A stretch of 54,238 bases of DNA from an uncultured Clostridium sp. (GTDB taxonomy: Bacteria > Bacillota > Clostridia > TANB77 > CAG-508). The DNA lies in contig CANAQC010000007.1 in NCBI GenBank assembly GCA_947363765.1, positions 1-54,238 on the forward strand, written 5' to 3'. The position numbers were made by a program, and so were the translations under genes. The notes beneath the pieces were generated by a model. The model was not told the DNA's origin. It saw only the letters and a program-made list of their open reading frames with translations, and did not search any database. This document shows positions 36,181-50,845 of the stretch, piece by piece; position 1 is the stretch's first letter; every line of letters begins with the position of its first letter.

Positions 36181-36738
36181 ATGCGAGTAATTAGTGGAAA
36201 AGCAAAAGGAATTAGACTAGCTTCTTTAGAAGGAAATCTAACAAGACCAACATTAGATAGAGTAAAAGAGGCTCTTTTTAATATTATACAAACTGATATA
36301 GTAAACACTACAGTATTAGATCTTTTTGCTGGAAGTGGAGCATTAGGAATTGAAGCATTAAGTAGAGGAGCAAAAAAAGTAATATTATGTGATAAATCTC
36401 CAAAAGCTATTAACACTATAAAAATCAATTTAGAGAAAACAAAGCTAGATAAAAATGCAGAAATTATTTTGAAAGATTATGAAAAAGCACTTAATATTTT
36501 AAAAGGAAAAGAAAAATTTGATTTAATATTTATAGATCCACCATATGCAGATAATATGGTAAAAAAATCTATTTTAAATATTATGGAATTTGATTTATTA
36601 AACAATAATGGAAAAATAATAATTGAAACAGATGATGAAGAACGTATTTTAAAGGATTTAGAACAAATCCAGGTGAATGTATATGATTTAAGAAAATATG
36701 GAAGAGTTAAGATTATCTTCTTAAATCGAAAGGGGTAA
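36181..36738 (+). CDS. rsmD: 16S rRNA (guanine966-N2)-methyltransferase
   Basis: MRVISGKAKGIRLAS, TRPTLDRVKEALFNI, DLFAGSGALGIEALSRGA, DPPYA. Confidence 0.95.
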   Translation: MRVISGKAKGIRLASLEGNLTRPTLDRVKEALFNIIQTDIVNTTVLDLFAGSGALGIEALSRGAKKVILCDKSPKAINTIKINLEKTKLDKNAEIILKDYEKALNILKGKEKFDLIFIDPPYADNMVKKSILNIMEFDLLNNNGKIIIETDDEERILKDLEQIQVNVYDLRKYGRVKIIFLNRKG

Positions 36739-36742
36739 AGAA

Positions 36743-37180
36743 ATGGAAATATTTACATTACTAGAAACATTAGAAGAGATGTTAGAAGAAAGTAAAGCAA
36801 TACCTTTTTCTGGTAAATGTGTTGTAGAAAAAGATGAAATATTAAATATCATTAAAGAGATAAGAATAAAACTTCCAGATGAATTAAAACAAGCAAAATG
36901 GGTAAAAGAAGAAAGACAAAAAATTTTAGTAGAAGCCCAAAAAGAAGCAGATGAAATTGTAAAAGAAGCAGAAAATAGAATTATTTCTATGATTGATGAA
37001 CATGAAATTACAAGAAAAGCATATGAACAAAAAGCACAAATTATAGAAACAGCAAATGAAATGTCTAGAGAAATATCAAAAGGAACAAAAGATTATGCAG
37101 ACAATCTTTTAGAAAAAGTGGCAGTAGTTTTAGAAGATGCTTTAAAAACAGTTCAAAACAATAGAAAAGAATTAAAATAA
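36743..37180 (+). CDS. Hypothetical coiled-coil (V-ATPase-subunit-like) protein
   Basis: Alpha-helical, charged; overlapping operon position with rsmD. Confidence 0.65.
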   Translation: MEIFTLLETLEEMLEESKAIPFSGKCVVEKDEILNIIKEIRIKLPDELKQAKWVKEERQKILVEAQKEADEIVKEAENRIISMIDEHEITRKAYEQKAQIIETANEMSREISKGTKDYADNLLEKVAVVLEDALKTVQNNRKELK

Positions 37181-37306
37181 AACTTTAGACTCAGAAAATC
37201 GGATAAATAAAGATTATTAAATATTTGCTTGTTTCCGAATTTCTGATTTTTTTAACTATTTTTAAAATATAAATAAACTTATATAAATAGGAAGGAAGAA
37301 GAAAAA

Positions 37307-39768
37307 GTGGCAAAAGGAAGAAGAAAAACAAATACAAATAAATCAAGAAAAAAGCAAAACAAAATTGATATTGACTTAGCTGTTGTATCAATGATTATTC
37401 TTAGTATATTATTAGTAGTATTAATTTACACAAATTCAGGTTATATTGGAAAAACACTCAGTCCAATACTTGGTGGTATTATGGGATGGATGAAATACAT
37501 ATTACCAATTGGGACATTTTTTATTGCTATTCATTTAGCATGTGAAAAAAAAGAAACATTAACAAAAAAACTAATTCAATATGGATTTTTTTTGATTTGT
37601 ATAGGTGTTATAATGTGTATTTATCAAATGACTAAAGGAAATATAGATTCAAGCCAAGACTTTTCAAAAGTAATACAACAATCATATGAATTAGGACAAA
37701 AAAATATTGGTGGAGGAGCAATTGGAGCAATTGTAGCAATTCCAGTAGTTCAATTACTTGGTGAAACAGGAGGAGTAATTTTAGCAATTGGAGTAGCATT
37801 AATTATATTAATTTTTATGTTTGGTATTCATCCAGCAATGCTTATTACATCTTTAGTAGATAAGATGGAAGAAAAACAACAAGACAGAAAAGAGCGTAGA
37901 CTAGAACAAATGCAAGAAGATGATGAGGATGAATATGAGGATGATGTAACAAGTAAAAAAGAAGAAAAAATTATTAGACCAATACCACCAAAGAAAAAAA
38001 TAGTAAGACAAGAAAAAAGAAGAAAATCATCTATTGATATTCCATTAGATGATGACCAAATAACTATTAATATGGATGATGATGGTGATAAAATAAAAAA
38101 ATATGATCATAGTCAAGATGACTTATTCCCACTTGGAATGTCATCAAAAAGAATAGAACCAAAAGAAGAACTATCACCAAACGAATTAGAAGCAAATTTA
38201 TTTAAAACAGAAGAACCAGTAAAAGAAGACAAAAGTAAAGAAGTTTTAGTATTAGAACATACTGTAACAGTAGGAGAAGAAAACTATGAATTTCCACCTA
38301 TAGAATTATTAAGTATGGGGAAAACAAATCGGATTAAAAGGAACGAAAAAAGCAATTGCAGATAATGCAACAAGACTTCAAAAAACTTTATATAGTTTTG
38401 GAGTATCTGCAAAAGTAGAAAATGTGTCTGTTGGACCATCTATTACAAGATATGAATTAAAACCAGCAGAAGGTGTAAGAGTAAACAAAATAGCAAATCT
38501 TGCGGATGATATTGCACTAAATTTAGCAGCAGCATCAATTCGTATTGAAGCACCAATTCCTGGAAAACAAGCAGTAGGAATTGAGGTACCAAATCAAGAA
38601 ACAGAAATGGTGCATTTAAGAGATATTTTAGAAACTTCAACATTTGGAAATTATTCTTCAAACCTAGCTTTTGCACTTGGAAAAGATGTTGCAGGAAATG
38701 AAGTAGTAACAGATATTGCAAAAATGCCACATGTTTTAATTGCAGGAAGTACAGGTTCACGGAAAGAGTGTTTGTATTAATACATTAATTACAAGTATTA
38801 TTTATAAAGCAAAACCAAGTGAAGTAAAACTTGTTATGGTAGATCCGAAAGTAGTTGAACTTTCAGTTTATAATGGAATACCACACTTATTAATTCCAGT
38901 AGTAACAGATCCTAAAAAAGCAGCAGGAGCACTTGCTTGGGCAGTACAAGAAATGGTAAATAGATATGGATTATTTGCAAACAAAGGTGTAAGAGATATT
39001 AAAGGATATAATGAAGCTATAGAAAAAGAAGGCTCAAGCGAGAAATTACCACAAATTGTTATTATTATAGACGAGCTTGCAGACCTTATGATGGTAGCAG
39101 CAAAAGATGTAGAAGATGCAATTTGTCGTTTAGCACAAATGGCAAGAGCTGCAGGAATGCATTTAGTAATTGCAACACAAAGACCATCTGTTGATGTAAT
39201 TACTGGTATTATTAAAGCAAATATTCCTTCAAGAATTGCATTTGCTGTTTCTTCTCAGGTAGATTCAAGAACAATTTTAGATATGGTTGGAGCAGAAAAA
39301 TTACTTGGAAAAGGTGATATGTTATTTTATCCATCAGGAGCACCAAAACCAACAAGATTACAAGGAGCATTTGTATCAGATAAAGAAGTAGAAAAAATAG
39401 TAGATTTCTTAAAATCTGGAGCAGAAGTGCAATATAATGAAGACATATTAGAATCAATTGAAAAATCAAATAGTACAGATAAAGAATTGGAACAAAAAGA
39501 TGAAGATGATGATACAGACCCATTTTTAGAAGATGCAATAGAAACAGTAATTCAAACAGGTCAAGCATCTACTTCATTTATTCAAAGAAGATTTAAAGTA
39601 GGATATGCAAGAGCTGGAAGAATTATTGATCAAATGGAACAAAGAGGCATTATATCAGGATATGAAGGAAGTAAACCTCGTACAGTATTAATGCCAAAAG
39701 AAAGATGGCAAGAATTAAAAATGGGAAAACAAGAAGAGGTAAAAACAAAAGAAGAAGAAGAGGTTTAA
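37307..39768 (+). CDS. ftsK: FtsK/SpoIIIE DNA translocase, with two +1 (C-skip) sites at CGG 38330 and 38760
   Basis: Skipping C38330 gives [29 protein letters not shown]; skipping C38760 restores Walker [17 protein letters not shown]. Length 2462 = 3x820+2. Confidence 0.95.
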
Positions 39769-39827
39769 AAAATCCTCTAAAAGATGAACTGTAGATAAAC
39801 CTTAACAAAAGAGAAAGGAAAAGAGTT

Positions 39828-41385
39828 ATGGGCACAGAAAATATTTTGTCAAAAATTACACCAAAAGATTATCATAATGAATTAGAAGTTATTTTAGATG
39901 ACAAAGATTTTAAAGAGGATGTAAAAAATCTTCTTCTTTCATGTGTTTATAAAATTGAAGCAGGATATGAAGACTATAAGATGGTAAAAAGAATAGTAGA
40001 AACTAAAAAAGAATATCTAGAAAAAATAATGGAAATTTTAAAGAAAAAATGTAATCATATTGAAATTATAAAAGATGAAAAAAACGATAATAATACAAAA
40101 AAATACGAAATAAATAAAATGGATGGAACTATTTATTTATGGCATCCAAATGAAAGTATGTTATTATATGCAATTTATGAAATTGATGATAGACAAATAT
40201 ATGTAGATGAAAAATATAGTATACTTCGTATAGCTTTATCAGAACTATTAAACAAAGGAGAAAATATCAATAATTTAGAAGTATTACGAGATTTTAATGG
40301 TTGGAATTGGAATACAAGTCCAAAAGAAATTGGAGAAGTTACTCTAAATTTAATTTATCAAAATTTAATATATTTGCTTGGGTTACCAATTCTAAAAAAG
40401 TGGATTTATATGGGTGATACTAAGGACTACCTAGAAGTAGTAAAACAAAAATTAATTTTAAATTATGGAGAAGAAAATGCAAAAGAAATATTTAAATGGA
40501 TTGAAAAATTAGCTTTTGTTATTCTACGGAGAAAATAATGAAAAAGAAAAGGAAAGTTTGTTAGAAGAAAAAGAAGAAATAGAAAAAGAATTACAAAGGT
40601 TAAATGATAAAAGAACACTTTTAGATGAAGTGTCAAAACAAAAAAAAGAAGCTTTACACAAAATTAAAGAAATTGATACCATACTAAATGATAAAAAATT
40701 ATTAGAAAAAGAGTATAAAACAAGAAATGATAAACTTCCAGAATATAATAAAATTTTTAGTATAGCACATTTAACAGAAATATTATCAAAACAAAGAAAA
40801 AAAATTATGACTAAAATGGAGGAAGAAAGTAGAATTTTAGACCCAAATTACTATATGAAGGTAAGGAGTAATTTAGAAGAAAAAAAAGAATTATTAGATT
40901 ACATTAATTTAGAAGATAAAAATAAAAAAACTAAAAAAGAATATAGTATTTCATTACAAAAAGTAGTAATGAATTGTTTAAGAATACAAATTCAACAAGC
41001 AAAAAGAAAAGAAGAAATCATGGAGCTAATATACAAATTTAGATATTATAATTTTATTTATTTAGATGATACCACTTATATAAAAGATGAAGAAGAATTA
41101 AAAGAAAAGAAAAAAGAGCTAGAATATTTACTAATTAGGAAGGCAATAAAAGAAAAGGTAATGCTTAAAATAACAAAAAATGAAAGCATTAATATTCAAA
41201 TATTACAAAAATTATTAGAAACTAGAATTATTAACTTAGAAAAGATAGTATTTGAATTACAAGAGGAAAAATTAGTAGGATATCTTTATGATGGAGATAT
41301 ATTAGAAAAAAAAATACCTATACAAGGTATTAATAAAACAGATATTTTAATTAAGAAAAATAAAAAAATAAAATTAATAATATAA
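39828..41385 (+). CDS. Hypothetical coiled-coil protein, with one +1 (C-skip) site at CGG 40527
   Basis: Two ORFs join as ..KLAFVIL-GENNEKEKESLLEEKEEIEKEL..; length 1558 = 3x519+1. Confidence 0.75.
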
Positions 41386-41404
41386 ATTTTTTAGGAGGAA
41401 GCTT

Positions 41405-43053
41405 ATGAAGATAACATTTTTAGGAGCAACAAAAACTGTAACAGGTTCAAATTTTTTAGTAGAAGCTTGTGGAAAAAAATTTTTAGTAGACTGTGGTATG
41501 TATCAAGGAAAAGCAACAGAAGAAAAAGAAAATGATGCTCCATTTTTATTTAATGTTGAACAAATAGACTTTGTGTTATTAACACATGCACATATTGACC
41601 ATTCAGGACGAATTCCAAAACTATATAATGATGGATATAGAAATCAAATTATTGCAACAAAAGCAACTTGTGAACTTTGTAGTATTATGCTACCAGATAG
41701 TGGACATATTCAAGAAATGGAAATAGAATGGAGAAATCGTAAGCGCAAAAGAGAAGGAAAAAAAGAATTACCACCACTTTATACAGCAGAAGAAGCCACA
41801 AAATCTTTAGAATTATTTAGACCAGTACAATATGATGAAATCATAGATATAGATGAAAATATAAAAGTTAGATTTAATGACGCAGGTCATATGTTAGGTT
41901 CTAGCATTATAGAAATATGGGCAAATGAGGATGGAGAAACTAAAAAGGCAGTATTTACAGGAGATATTGGAAATAATGATATTCCTCTCTTAGCATCTCC
42001 AACAATGATAGAATCAGCAGATTATTTAGTAATGGAATCAACATATGGTAGTAGATTACACATGAAAAATGACGATAAAGCAGAAATATTTTTAAATATT
42101 GTATCAGAAACATTAGATAATGGAGGAACAGTAGTTATACCATCTTTTGCAGTAGGAAGGACACAAGAAATTTTATATGAGTTAAATAAGTTAAAAGAGA
42201 AACATGATGATAAAGAATTTATAAGAAAATATGAAACTTTAATGAAAGTACCAGTTTTTGTAGATAGTCCTCTTGCAATTTCTGCAACAGAAATATTTAG
42301 AAAAAATATGGATTTATTTGATGATGATGTGCAACAGGCTATGGAAGAAGGCGATAATCCATTAGAATTTCCAGGGCTACAATTTACAAAAACAGCAGAA
42401 GAATCTAAAGAATTAAATGAAAAAGAACGGTTCTTCTATTGTTATTTCTGCAAGTCGGTATGTGTGAGGTTGGACGTATTAAACATCATTTAAAACATAA
42501 TCTTTGGAACCCAAAAAGTACAATTTTATTTGTTGGTTACCAAGCAGAAGGAACATTAGGAAGTAAATTAGTTAATGGAGAGAAGAAAGTAAAAATATTT
42601 GGAGAAGAAATTGCAGTAAATGCAAGAATTGAATATATTGAAGGATATTCAGGTCATGCTGACCAAGAATGGCTGTTAAACTTCATTTATTCTTTCATTC
42701 AAAAACCAAAACAAATATTTTTAGTACATGGGGAACAAGACTCCCAAGAAGTATTAAAAGAAAAAATACTAAAAACAACAGATATTCCTGTTATTATACC
42801 AGACTTTGGAGAAACATATGAATTAAAAGAAAATGTGGAACTAACAAATAAATTAGAGTTAACTACAAGATATAAACCATTAAGATTAGAAGTAATAGAA
42901 CGTATGCAAAAATTAAAAGATGAAGTAGAAGATATGGCTAAGATTATAAAAGACGAAATTATTACAGAAAAAGCAAAAGATGCAGAAGTAGCATCTATTA
43001 ATGAAAAAATAAAAGAATTAGAAAGACAAATTGTGAAAATTATAGAAGAATAA
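41405..43053 (+). CDS. MBL-fold/beta-CASP RNA-metabolising hydrolase, with two +1 (C-skip) sites at CGG 42428 and 42456
   Basis: LTHAHIDHSGRIP; skipping both Cs gives [49 protein letters not shown]; length 1649 = 3x549+2. Confidence 0.94.
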
Positions 43054-43067
43054 GGGGAAAATAAATA

Positions 43068-44987
43068 ATGCAAACAAAATATTTAAATGATGCAATAATT
43101 GGAAACAAGAAAATGGTTGCAAGTTATAATAAAAAAGGAGAACTATTAAGATTATATTATCCAGCACCAGACCATAAACAATATATAGATTATTGCTATG
43201 CAGGATTAAAAATTAATGATTCATGTCTTGTTAATTTATATGATGATATAAATAATCAATACAACCAATATTATACACAAGATACTAATGTGTTAAATAC
43301 CCAAATATATAATACATATTTTAATTTAAAAGTTAACCAATTGGACTTTGTACCAGTTAAAGAAAATATATTAGTCAAAAAGTATGAATTTATAAATGAA
43401 AACAATATTGATTTAGATATAAAATTTTTATTACATTCAAAATTACTTTCTAATGAAAACAATCCAGTTAGTTGTAAAATAATAAAGCAAGGAATGATTC
43501 AATATTGTCATGATGATATGATAATAATTTCTTCAAATAAAACACCATTAAAGAGTTTTCAAATTAATGATACAAATTCTAATATTTATACAGGAGTAAT
43601 TTATGACAAAGATTATATTGGGATGAGTGAAGATTCAAGTATTAGTTATGATATTGGTATATTAAAACCAAATCAGAAAAAAGAACTATTAATATATCTA
43701 TGGATAAACCAAAATAATGAAGATTATAAAATAGATGAGATTATAAAGAAAAATGAAACAATTCAAAATATAAATTTTGAAAAGGAATTAGAAACTACAA
43801 TTAAATATTGGAGAAAATATGTAAAACAACATCAAACACTAAATTTAAAAACTGAAACAGAATATGATAAAAAAATTAAAAACATATATAATAGAACTAT
43901 TTTATTATATCCTTTACTTACTAATGAAGAAACAGGAGGGATTTTGGCAAGTATTGAAATAGATGAACATAAAACACAATGTGGAAGATATAGTTATTGT
44001 TGGACTAGGGATGCTGTATTTGTTACTAAAGCACTTGATATTCTTGGAATGGAAAAAGAAACTGAAAAATTTTATAAAACATTTTGTAAAAATACACAAA
44101 GCAAAACTGGTATGTGGGAACAACGCTTTTTTACAGATGGAAGACTTGCACCATGTTGGGGGTATCAAATAGATGAAACAGCAAGTGTTATTTATGGAGT
44201 ATATGAACACTATAAAAAAACAAATAATATAAAATTTTTAAAAGATAACTTAAAAATGATAGAAAAAGCAAATAAATTTTTACAAATATATGTATATGAT
44301 ATTTTAGAAGAAAAAAAACAAATGCATGTAAGCTATGATTTATGGGAAATGCATGAAGGTATACACTTATACTCTATAGCAAGCATATTTGCAGCATTTG
44401 ATGCAATGGTTAAAATTTATGATATATTAAAACGAAACATAGAAAAACAAAGTACGACTAGCAGACTAAAACAAGAAAATATTATAAAAGAAGAAGAGAT
44501 TTTAAAACAAAATTTAACTAAAATAAAAGAATATGTAATAAACAAATTTTATGATGAAGATAAAAAATGTTTTAAAAGAAATGATAAAGATGAAAAAATG
44601 GATATTAGTATACTAGGAGCAGTAACACCATTTTGCATGTTTTCACCAAAAGAAAAGAAAATTACAAATACAGTAGAGAAAATAAATTTAACCTTACGAA
44701 CATTTACAGGAGGATATAAACGTTTTGAACAAGACCACTATAGAAATGGAAATCCATGGCCAATTGCAACATTATGGATGGCCCTATATTATATTGAGAT
44801 ACATGAATATAAAAAAGCAAAGGAATGCTTGGATTTTGTAGTATCATCTAGCACTAAGCATGGTTTTTTAGCAGAACAAGTAGATAATGATACAATGCAA
44901 GCTAATTGGGTAATAGGACTTGGTTGGAGTCATGCAATGTTCATTATTGTATTAGAAAAATTAAACATATTGAATATAAAAAAATAA
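43068..44987 (+). CDS. GH15-like glucoamylase/glucodextranase family protein
   Basis: RYSYCWTRDAVFVTKALDILG, WGYQIDETASVIYGV, NPWPIATLWMALYYIE. Confidence 0.85.
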   Translation: MQTKYLNDAIIGNKKMVASYNKKGELLRLYYPAPDHKQYIDYCYAGLKINDSCLVNLYDDINNQYNQYYTQDTNVLNTQIYNTYFNLKVNQLDFVPVKENILVKKYEFINENNIDLDIKFLLHSKLLSNENNPVSCKIIKQGMIQYCHDDMIIISSNKTPLKSFQINDTNSNIYTGVIYDKDYIGMSEDSSISYDIGILKPNQKKELLIYLWINQNNEDYKIDEIIKKNETIQNINFEKELETTIKYWRKYVKQHQTLNLKTETEYDKKIKNIYNRTILLYPLLTNEETGGILASIEIDEHKTQCGRYSYCWTRDAVFVTKALDILGMEKETEKFYKTFCKNTQSKTGMWEQRFFTDGRLAPCWGYQIDETASVIYGVYEHYKKTNNIKFLKDNLKMIEKANKFLQIYVYDILEEKKQMHVSYDLWEMHEGIHLYSIASIFAAFDAMVKIYDILKRNIEKQSTTSRLKQENIIKEEEILKQNLTKIKEYVINKFYDEDKKCFKRNDKDEKMDISILGAVTPFCMFSPKEKKITNTVEKINLTLRTFTGGYKRFEQDHYRNGNPWPIATLWMALYYIEIHEYKKAKECLDFVVSSSTKHGFLAEQVDNDTMQANWVIGLGWSHAMFIIVLEKLNILNIKK

Positions 44988-45171
44988 ACAAAATGAAAAA
45001 ATGCTGATGATAAAAATATTGTTACATAAAATGTACAAGAGAAGAAAAGATAGTGGATGGCTAGAAATTTTAAATAGATAGAAATGTGCCTAAAATTGAA
45101 TTAGTATTAGCAAATGTAAAAATGGTTATAGAAATATTATAAAAATGAAATAAAAGTAATTGTGTAATTAT

Positions 45172-45205
45172 AAAAAGTCTAGTATAATAATACTAGATTT
45201 TTATG
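45172..45205 (+). terminator. Terminator-like hairpin
   Basis: AAAAAGTCTAGTAT-aata-ATACTAGATTTTTAT. Confidence 0.75.
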
Positions 45206-45218
45206 TCTTGGAGGATGA

Positions 45219-46604
45219 ATGGAAACAAAAAAAGAAAAAAAGGCTATAAGCAAAATAGTATATATTATTGTTTTACTTATCCTAGCATTTATTGTAACTA
45301 AATTATATAGCGCATTTGATAAAAATAATTTTAATGATTTTGTAAGAACAGAATATATTTTATATACTTCTGAATTTACAAGAGATAATATTATTAAATA
45401 TTCAAAAAATGATAGTTATAAAATTAAATCAGATACTCCAAATGATGCAATGTTTTATAAAGAAATAGAAGTAATTCCTAATACTCCATATAAAGTAACT
45501 TGTATGGTTAAAACACAAGATATAGTAACTACAAAAGAAGTATCTAATGCAGGAGCAAATATTAGTATTGCAGATACTGTGGAAAAATCAAAAAGCATTA
45601 CAGGTACAAGTGATTGGCAAAAACTAGAATTTATATTTAATTCTAAAAATCGCACTAGTGTAAAATTAGGATTTAGATTAGGTGGATATGATGATAACTG
45701 TACAGGTAGTGCATGGTTTTCGGATTTTACAATTGAACAAGGTAGTAATCAAAAAGATTCAAACTGGAATTTTGCATGTTTTATATTTACAAATACAGAT
45801 GTAGTATTACAAGAAAATGGTGAACAAAAAGAAATAAAACTCAAAATGACTGGTACTGATATATTAGATATGAAACAAAATATGGCACGTTTTAAAACTT
45901 CATGTAATGAATTATCAAAAGGAAAAATGAGTGTTAATTATGATATAATAACGATTGAAGAGCCAATTACTACACTTTCTTATGATAATGAAAATGGGTA
46001 TTATGTGGGTCCTGAAAATATACAAAATACAATAGAACCATATATAAATAGTAATAATTATGACCATATATTTATATGTGTTCGACTAGGAGATAGTAAA
46101 CATCAAAATGACATTCCAGTTTATGATTGGATTGGTCTTGGTGGAATGGATTATTTAGGAATTGGATTTTCTAATATTCGTTTGCCAAATAGTACTAAAA
46201 ATTATATTTACAAATATGATAGCAGAATAAATACATTTCCAGAAGAAGTATTTATACATGAGTTTCTACATTCATTAGAAAGAAATTCAAAAGAATATGG
46301 TTTCGAAAGACCAGAATTACATGATTATGCAAAATATGGTTATAAAGAAGAACGTTTGCAAGGTTTAAAAAAGTGGTATGAAGATTATATGAATAAAAAT
46401 ATAAAAACAGATTCTGGGTATATTGGTTTAGATGAAAGAATTTATGAATTAAAACCAAACCATGAAGAAGACTTTACATATACATATAAATTGAATGAAT
46501 TTAAAGATTCACAAAATTTTGTACAAAAAATAAAACAAATTATTACAAAAGCATTTAAAAATTTAACTACAATTACAATAAAAAAGGAAGGAAATAATAT
46601 ATAA
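45219..46604 (+). CDS. Secreted/membrane-anchored putative zinc metallopeptidase
   Basis: N-terminal TM; HEFLH motif (VFIHEFLHSLERN); carbohydrate-binding-like N-terminal half. Confidence 0.6.
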   Translation: METKKEKKAISKIVYIIVLLILAFIVTKLYSAFDKNNFNDFVRTEYILYTSEFTRDNIIKYSKNDSYKIKSDTPNDAMFYKEIEVIPNTPYKVTCMVKTQDIVTTKEVSNAGANISIADTVEKSKSITGTSDWQKLEFIFNSKNRTSVKLGFRLGGYDDNCTGSAWFSDFTIEQGSNQKDSNWNFACFIFTNTDVVLQENGEQKEIKLKMTGTDILDMKQNMARFKTSCNELSKGKMSVNYDIITIEEPITTLSYDNENGYYVGPENIQNTIEPYINSNNYDHIFICVRLGDSKHQNDIPVYDWIGLGGMDYLGIGFSNIRLPNSTKNYIYKYDSRINTFPEEVFIHEFLHSLERNSKEYGFERPELHDYAKYGYKEERLQGLKKWYEDYMNKNIKTDSGYIGLDERIYELKPNHEEDFTYTYKLNEFKDSQNFVQKIKQIITKAFKNLTTITIKKEGNNI

Positions 46605-48776
<2,172 letters not shown>

Positions 48777-48792
48777 AAAGGAGTATATAAAA

Positions 48793-50292
48793 ATGAATGA
48801 AGGAAATATAAACTATCAAAATTATAAAGAAAAAAGATTATCAAAAATAATCATAATTTCAATTGTTATAGTAACACTTTTAATTATAGCAATTATGTGT
48901 GCAATTATATATATACAAAAAAAGGCATTTCGTATTTATATTGATGGAAAAAGTGTAAACCTACCAAGTGATACTATTATTATTGATGATTTAACAGGAA
49001 AGATTCATGTAGATATTGCAGGAATTGCAAGTTATTTAGGATATAGTTCTCATAAAGGAGAATTTAAACTGTATACAGAAGATGAAAATAAATGCTGGGT
49101 AGAAAATAAAAATGAGACAGCATCATTTTTCCTAAATTCAAATAAGATTTCAAAAGTAATTCCTAATCAAACAAAAGACTATGAAGATTATATATTACAA
49201 GACCCAGTTATTAGTAAAAACAATAAATTATATGCAACACCAGAAGCAATAAAAATTGGATTCAATGTAACTTTTAATTATAATCAAGAAGAAAATAATA
49301 TCCAAATATATACATTACCATATCTTGTGCAAAGTTATAATCAACAATTTAAAAAATTAGGTTATAAAGAAGGAATTGATAATGATTTTAATAATCAAAA
49401 AGCAATTTTATATGATTTATTTGTTGTAAAAAAAGATAATAATTTATATGGTGTTGTTAATAGTAAAAATGATGAAATTATAGGTTCAAGATATGCTAAA
49501 ATGGTATTTAATGAAAATGCAAGGGAGTTTTATGTTACAAGTAATAACAAAAAAGGAATTGTAACTGAAAATGGTGAAACAAAGATTAATTTACTATATG
49601 ATGACATTAATATGATTGATAGAAATAATGGTCTTTATATGGTAAGAAATAATAGCAAATATGGTGTAATTGGAAATAGTGGTAATACTATTATTCATTT
49701 AGAATATGAAAAAATTGGTGTAAATGTTTCATCATTCCCTAATAATAATATTACAAACCAATATGTTTTATTTGAAAATTCAATTCCAGTATATCAAAAT
49801 AAAAAGTGGGGAATGTTTGATATAAGAGGAAATCTAATTTTACCACTTGAATTTGATGCAATAGGCTATTCTTCAGGAGCAACAGGAAATTTAAGCGGTA
49901 AAATAGTTAGTAACCTACTTATTATTCCAAACTATAAAGCTATTGTATTTGGAAAAGATTTTAACATACAAGAAGCAAATAATACAAAAAAGGTAAGAAG
50001 ATATGGAATTTATGATTATACAGGAAATGAATTAGTAGTTCCAGCATTAGATAATGCATATTTTGTTGTTAATGCAGGAGTATATACCTACTATATGGAA
50101 AACAATGGAAATACTTTAAATATAGAAGAATATTTAGAAATTCATAAACCACAAACTACAATAAACAATACTACACCAAATAATGAGGATATAATTAATA
50201 ATACAATGTCTAACCAAAATTTAATATCTACAGGCGATAATCAAATACAAGATTCAACAAATAATAATGTATTAACTAATAGTTTACAATAA
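48793..50292 (+). CDS. WG-repeat-containing membrane-anchored protein
   Basis: N-terminal TM; repeats KYGVIGNSGNTIIHLEYEKI and KWGMFDIRGNLILPLEFDAIG. Confidence 0.8.
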   Translation: MNEGNINYQNYKEKRLSKIIIISIVIVTLLIIAIMCAIIYIQKKAFRIYIDGKSVNLPSDTIIIDDLTGKIHVDIAGIASYLGYSSHKGEFKLYTEDENKCWVENKNETASFFLNSNKISKVIPNQTKDYEDYILQDPVISKNNKLYATPEAIKIGFNVTFNYNQEENNIQIYTLPYLVQSYNQQFKKLGYKEGIDNDFNNQKAILYDLFVVKKDNNLYGVVNSKNDEIIGSRYAKMVFNENAREFYVTSNNKKGIVTENGETKINLLYDDINMIDRNNGLYMVRNNSKYGVIGNSGNTIIHLEYEKIGVNVSSFPNNNITNQYVLFENSIPVYQNKKWGMFDIRGNLILPLEFDAIGYSSGATGNLSGKIVSNLLIIPNYKAIVFGKDFNIQEANNTKKVRRYGIYDYTGNELVVPALDNAYFVVNAGVYTYYMENNGNTLNIEEYLEIHKPQTTINNTTPNNEDIINNTMSNQNLISTGDNQIQDSTNNNVLTNSLQ

Positions 50293-50335
50293 CTTTTACA
50301 TTTTTATACAAAAGTAATTGATAACAAAAAATACT

Positions 50336-50380
50336 TTAAAAAGGCAGAAGAAATATTATAAATTTCTTTTGCCTTTTTAA
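50336..50380 (+). terminator. Intrinsic terminator
   Basis: AAAAAGGCA-gAAGAAATattataAATTTCTTtTGCCTTTTT. Confidence 0.85.
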
Positions 50381-50439
50381 AGTTCTAAAATATAAAAAAT
50401 CCCATATAGATTAAAAGAAGAAGAGGAGGTATTTTTATT

Positions 50440-50845
50440 ATGAATAATTTTGCACAAAATCAAGGAGGAACAGATAATAAAAATAATTTAATTAATATAG
50501 GTAAAGGAATTTTATTATCTTATATAATTACATTTGTATTACTATTTGTGTTATCTATTTTGTTAACATATACTAAATTAGCAGAAAACACAATAGCACC
50601 AATTATTATAGTAATTACCATTATTAGTATTTTAATTGGAAGTAGTATAGCAAGTTCAAAAATTAAGAAAAAAGGAATTATAAATGGTGGAATAGTAGGA
50701 TTTATATATATATCATTATTGTATTTATTATCTAGCATAGTAGAAGTAGGATTTAGTGTTAATATATATGCAATAATAATGATTACCTTATCTATATTAT
50801 CTGGAATGTTACGGAGGAATTGTAGGAGTAAACTTAAAAAAATAA
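50440..50845 (+). CDS. TIGR04086/YrzE-like membrane protein, with one +1 (C-skip) site at CGG 50812
   Basis: Skipping C50812 gives ..LSILSGML-GGIVGVNLKK*, a natural Gly-rich TM end; length 406 = 3x135+1. Confidence 0.85.
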
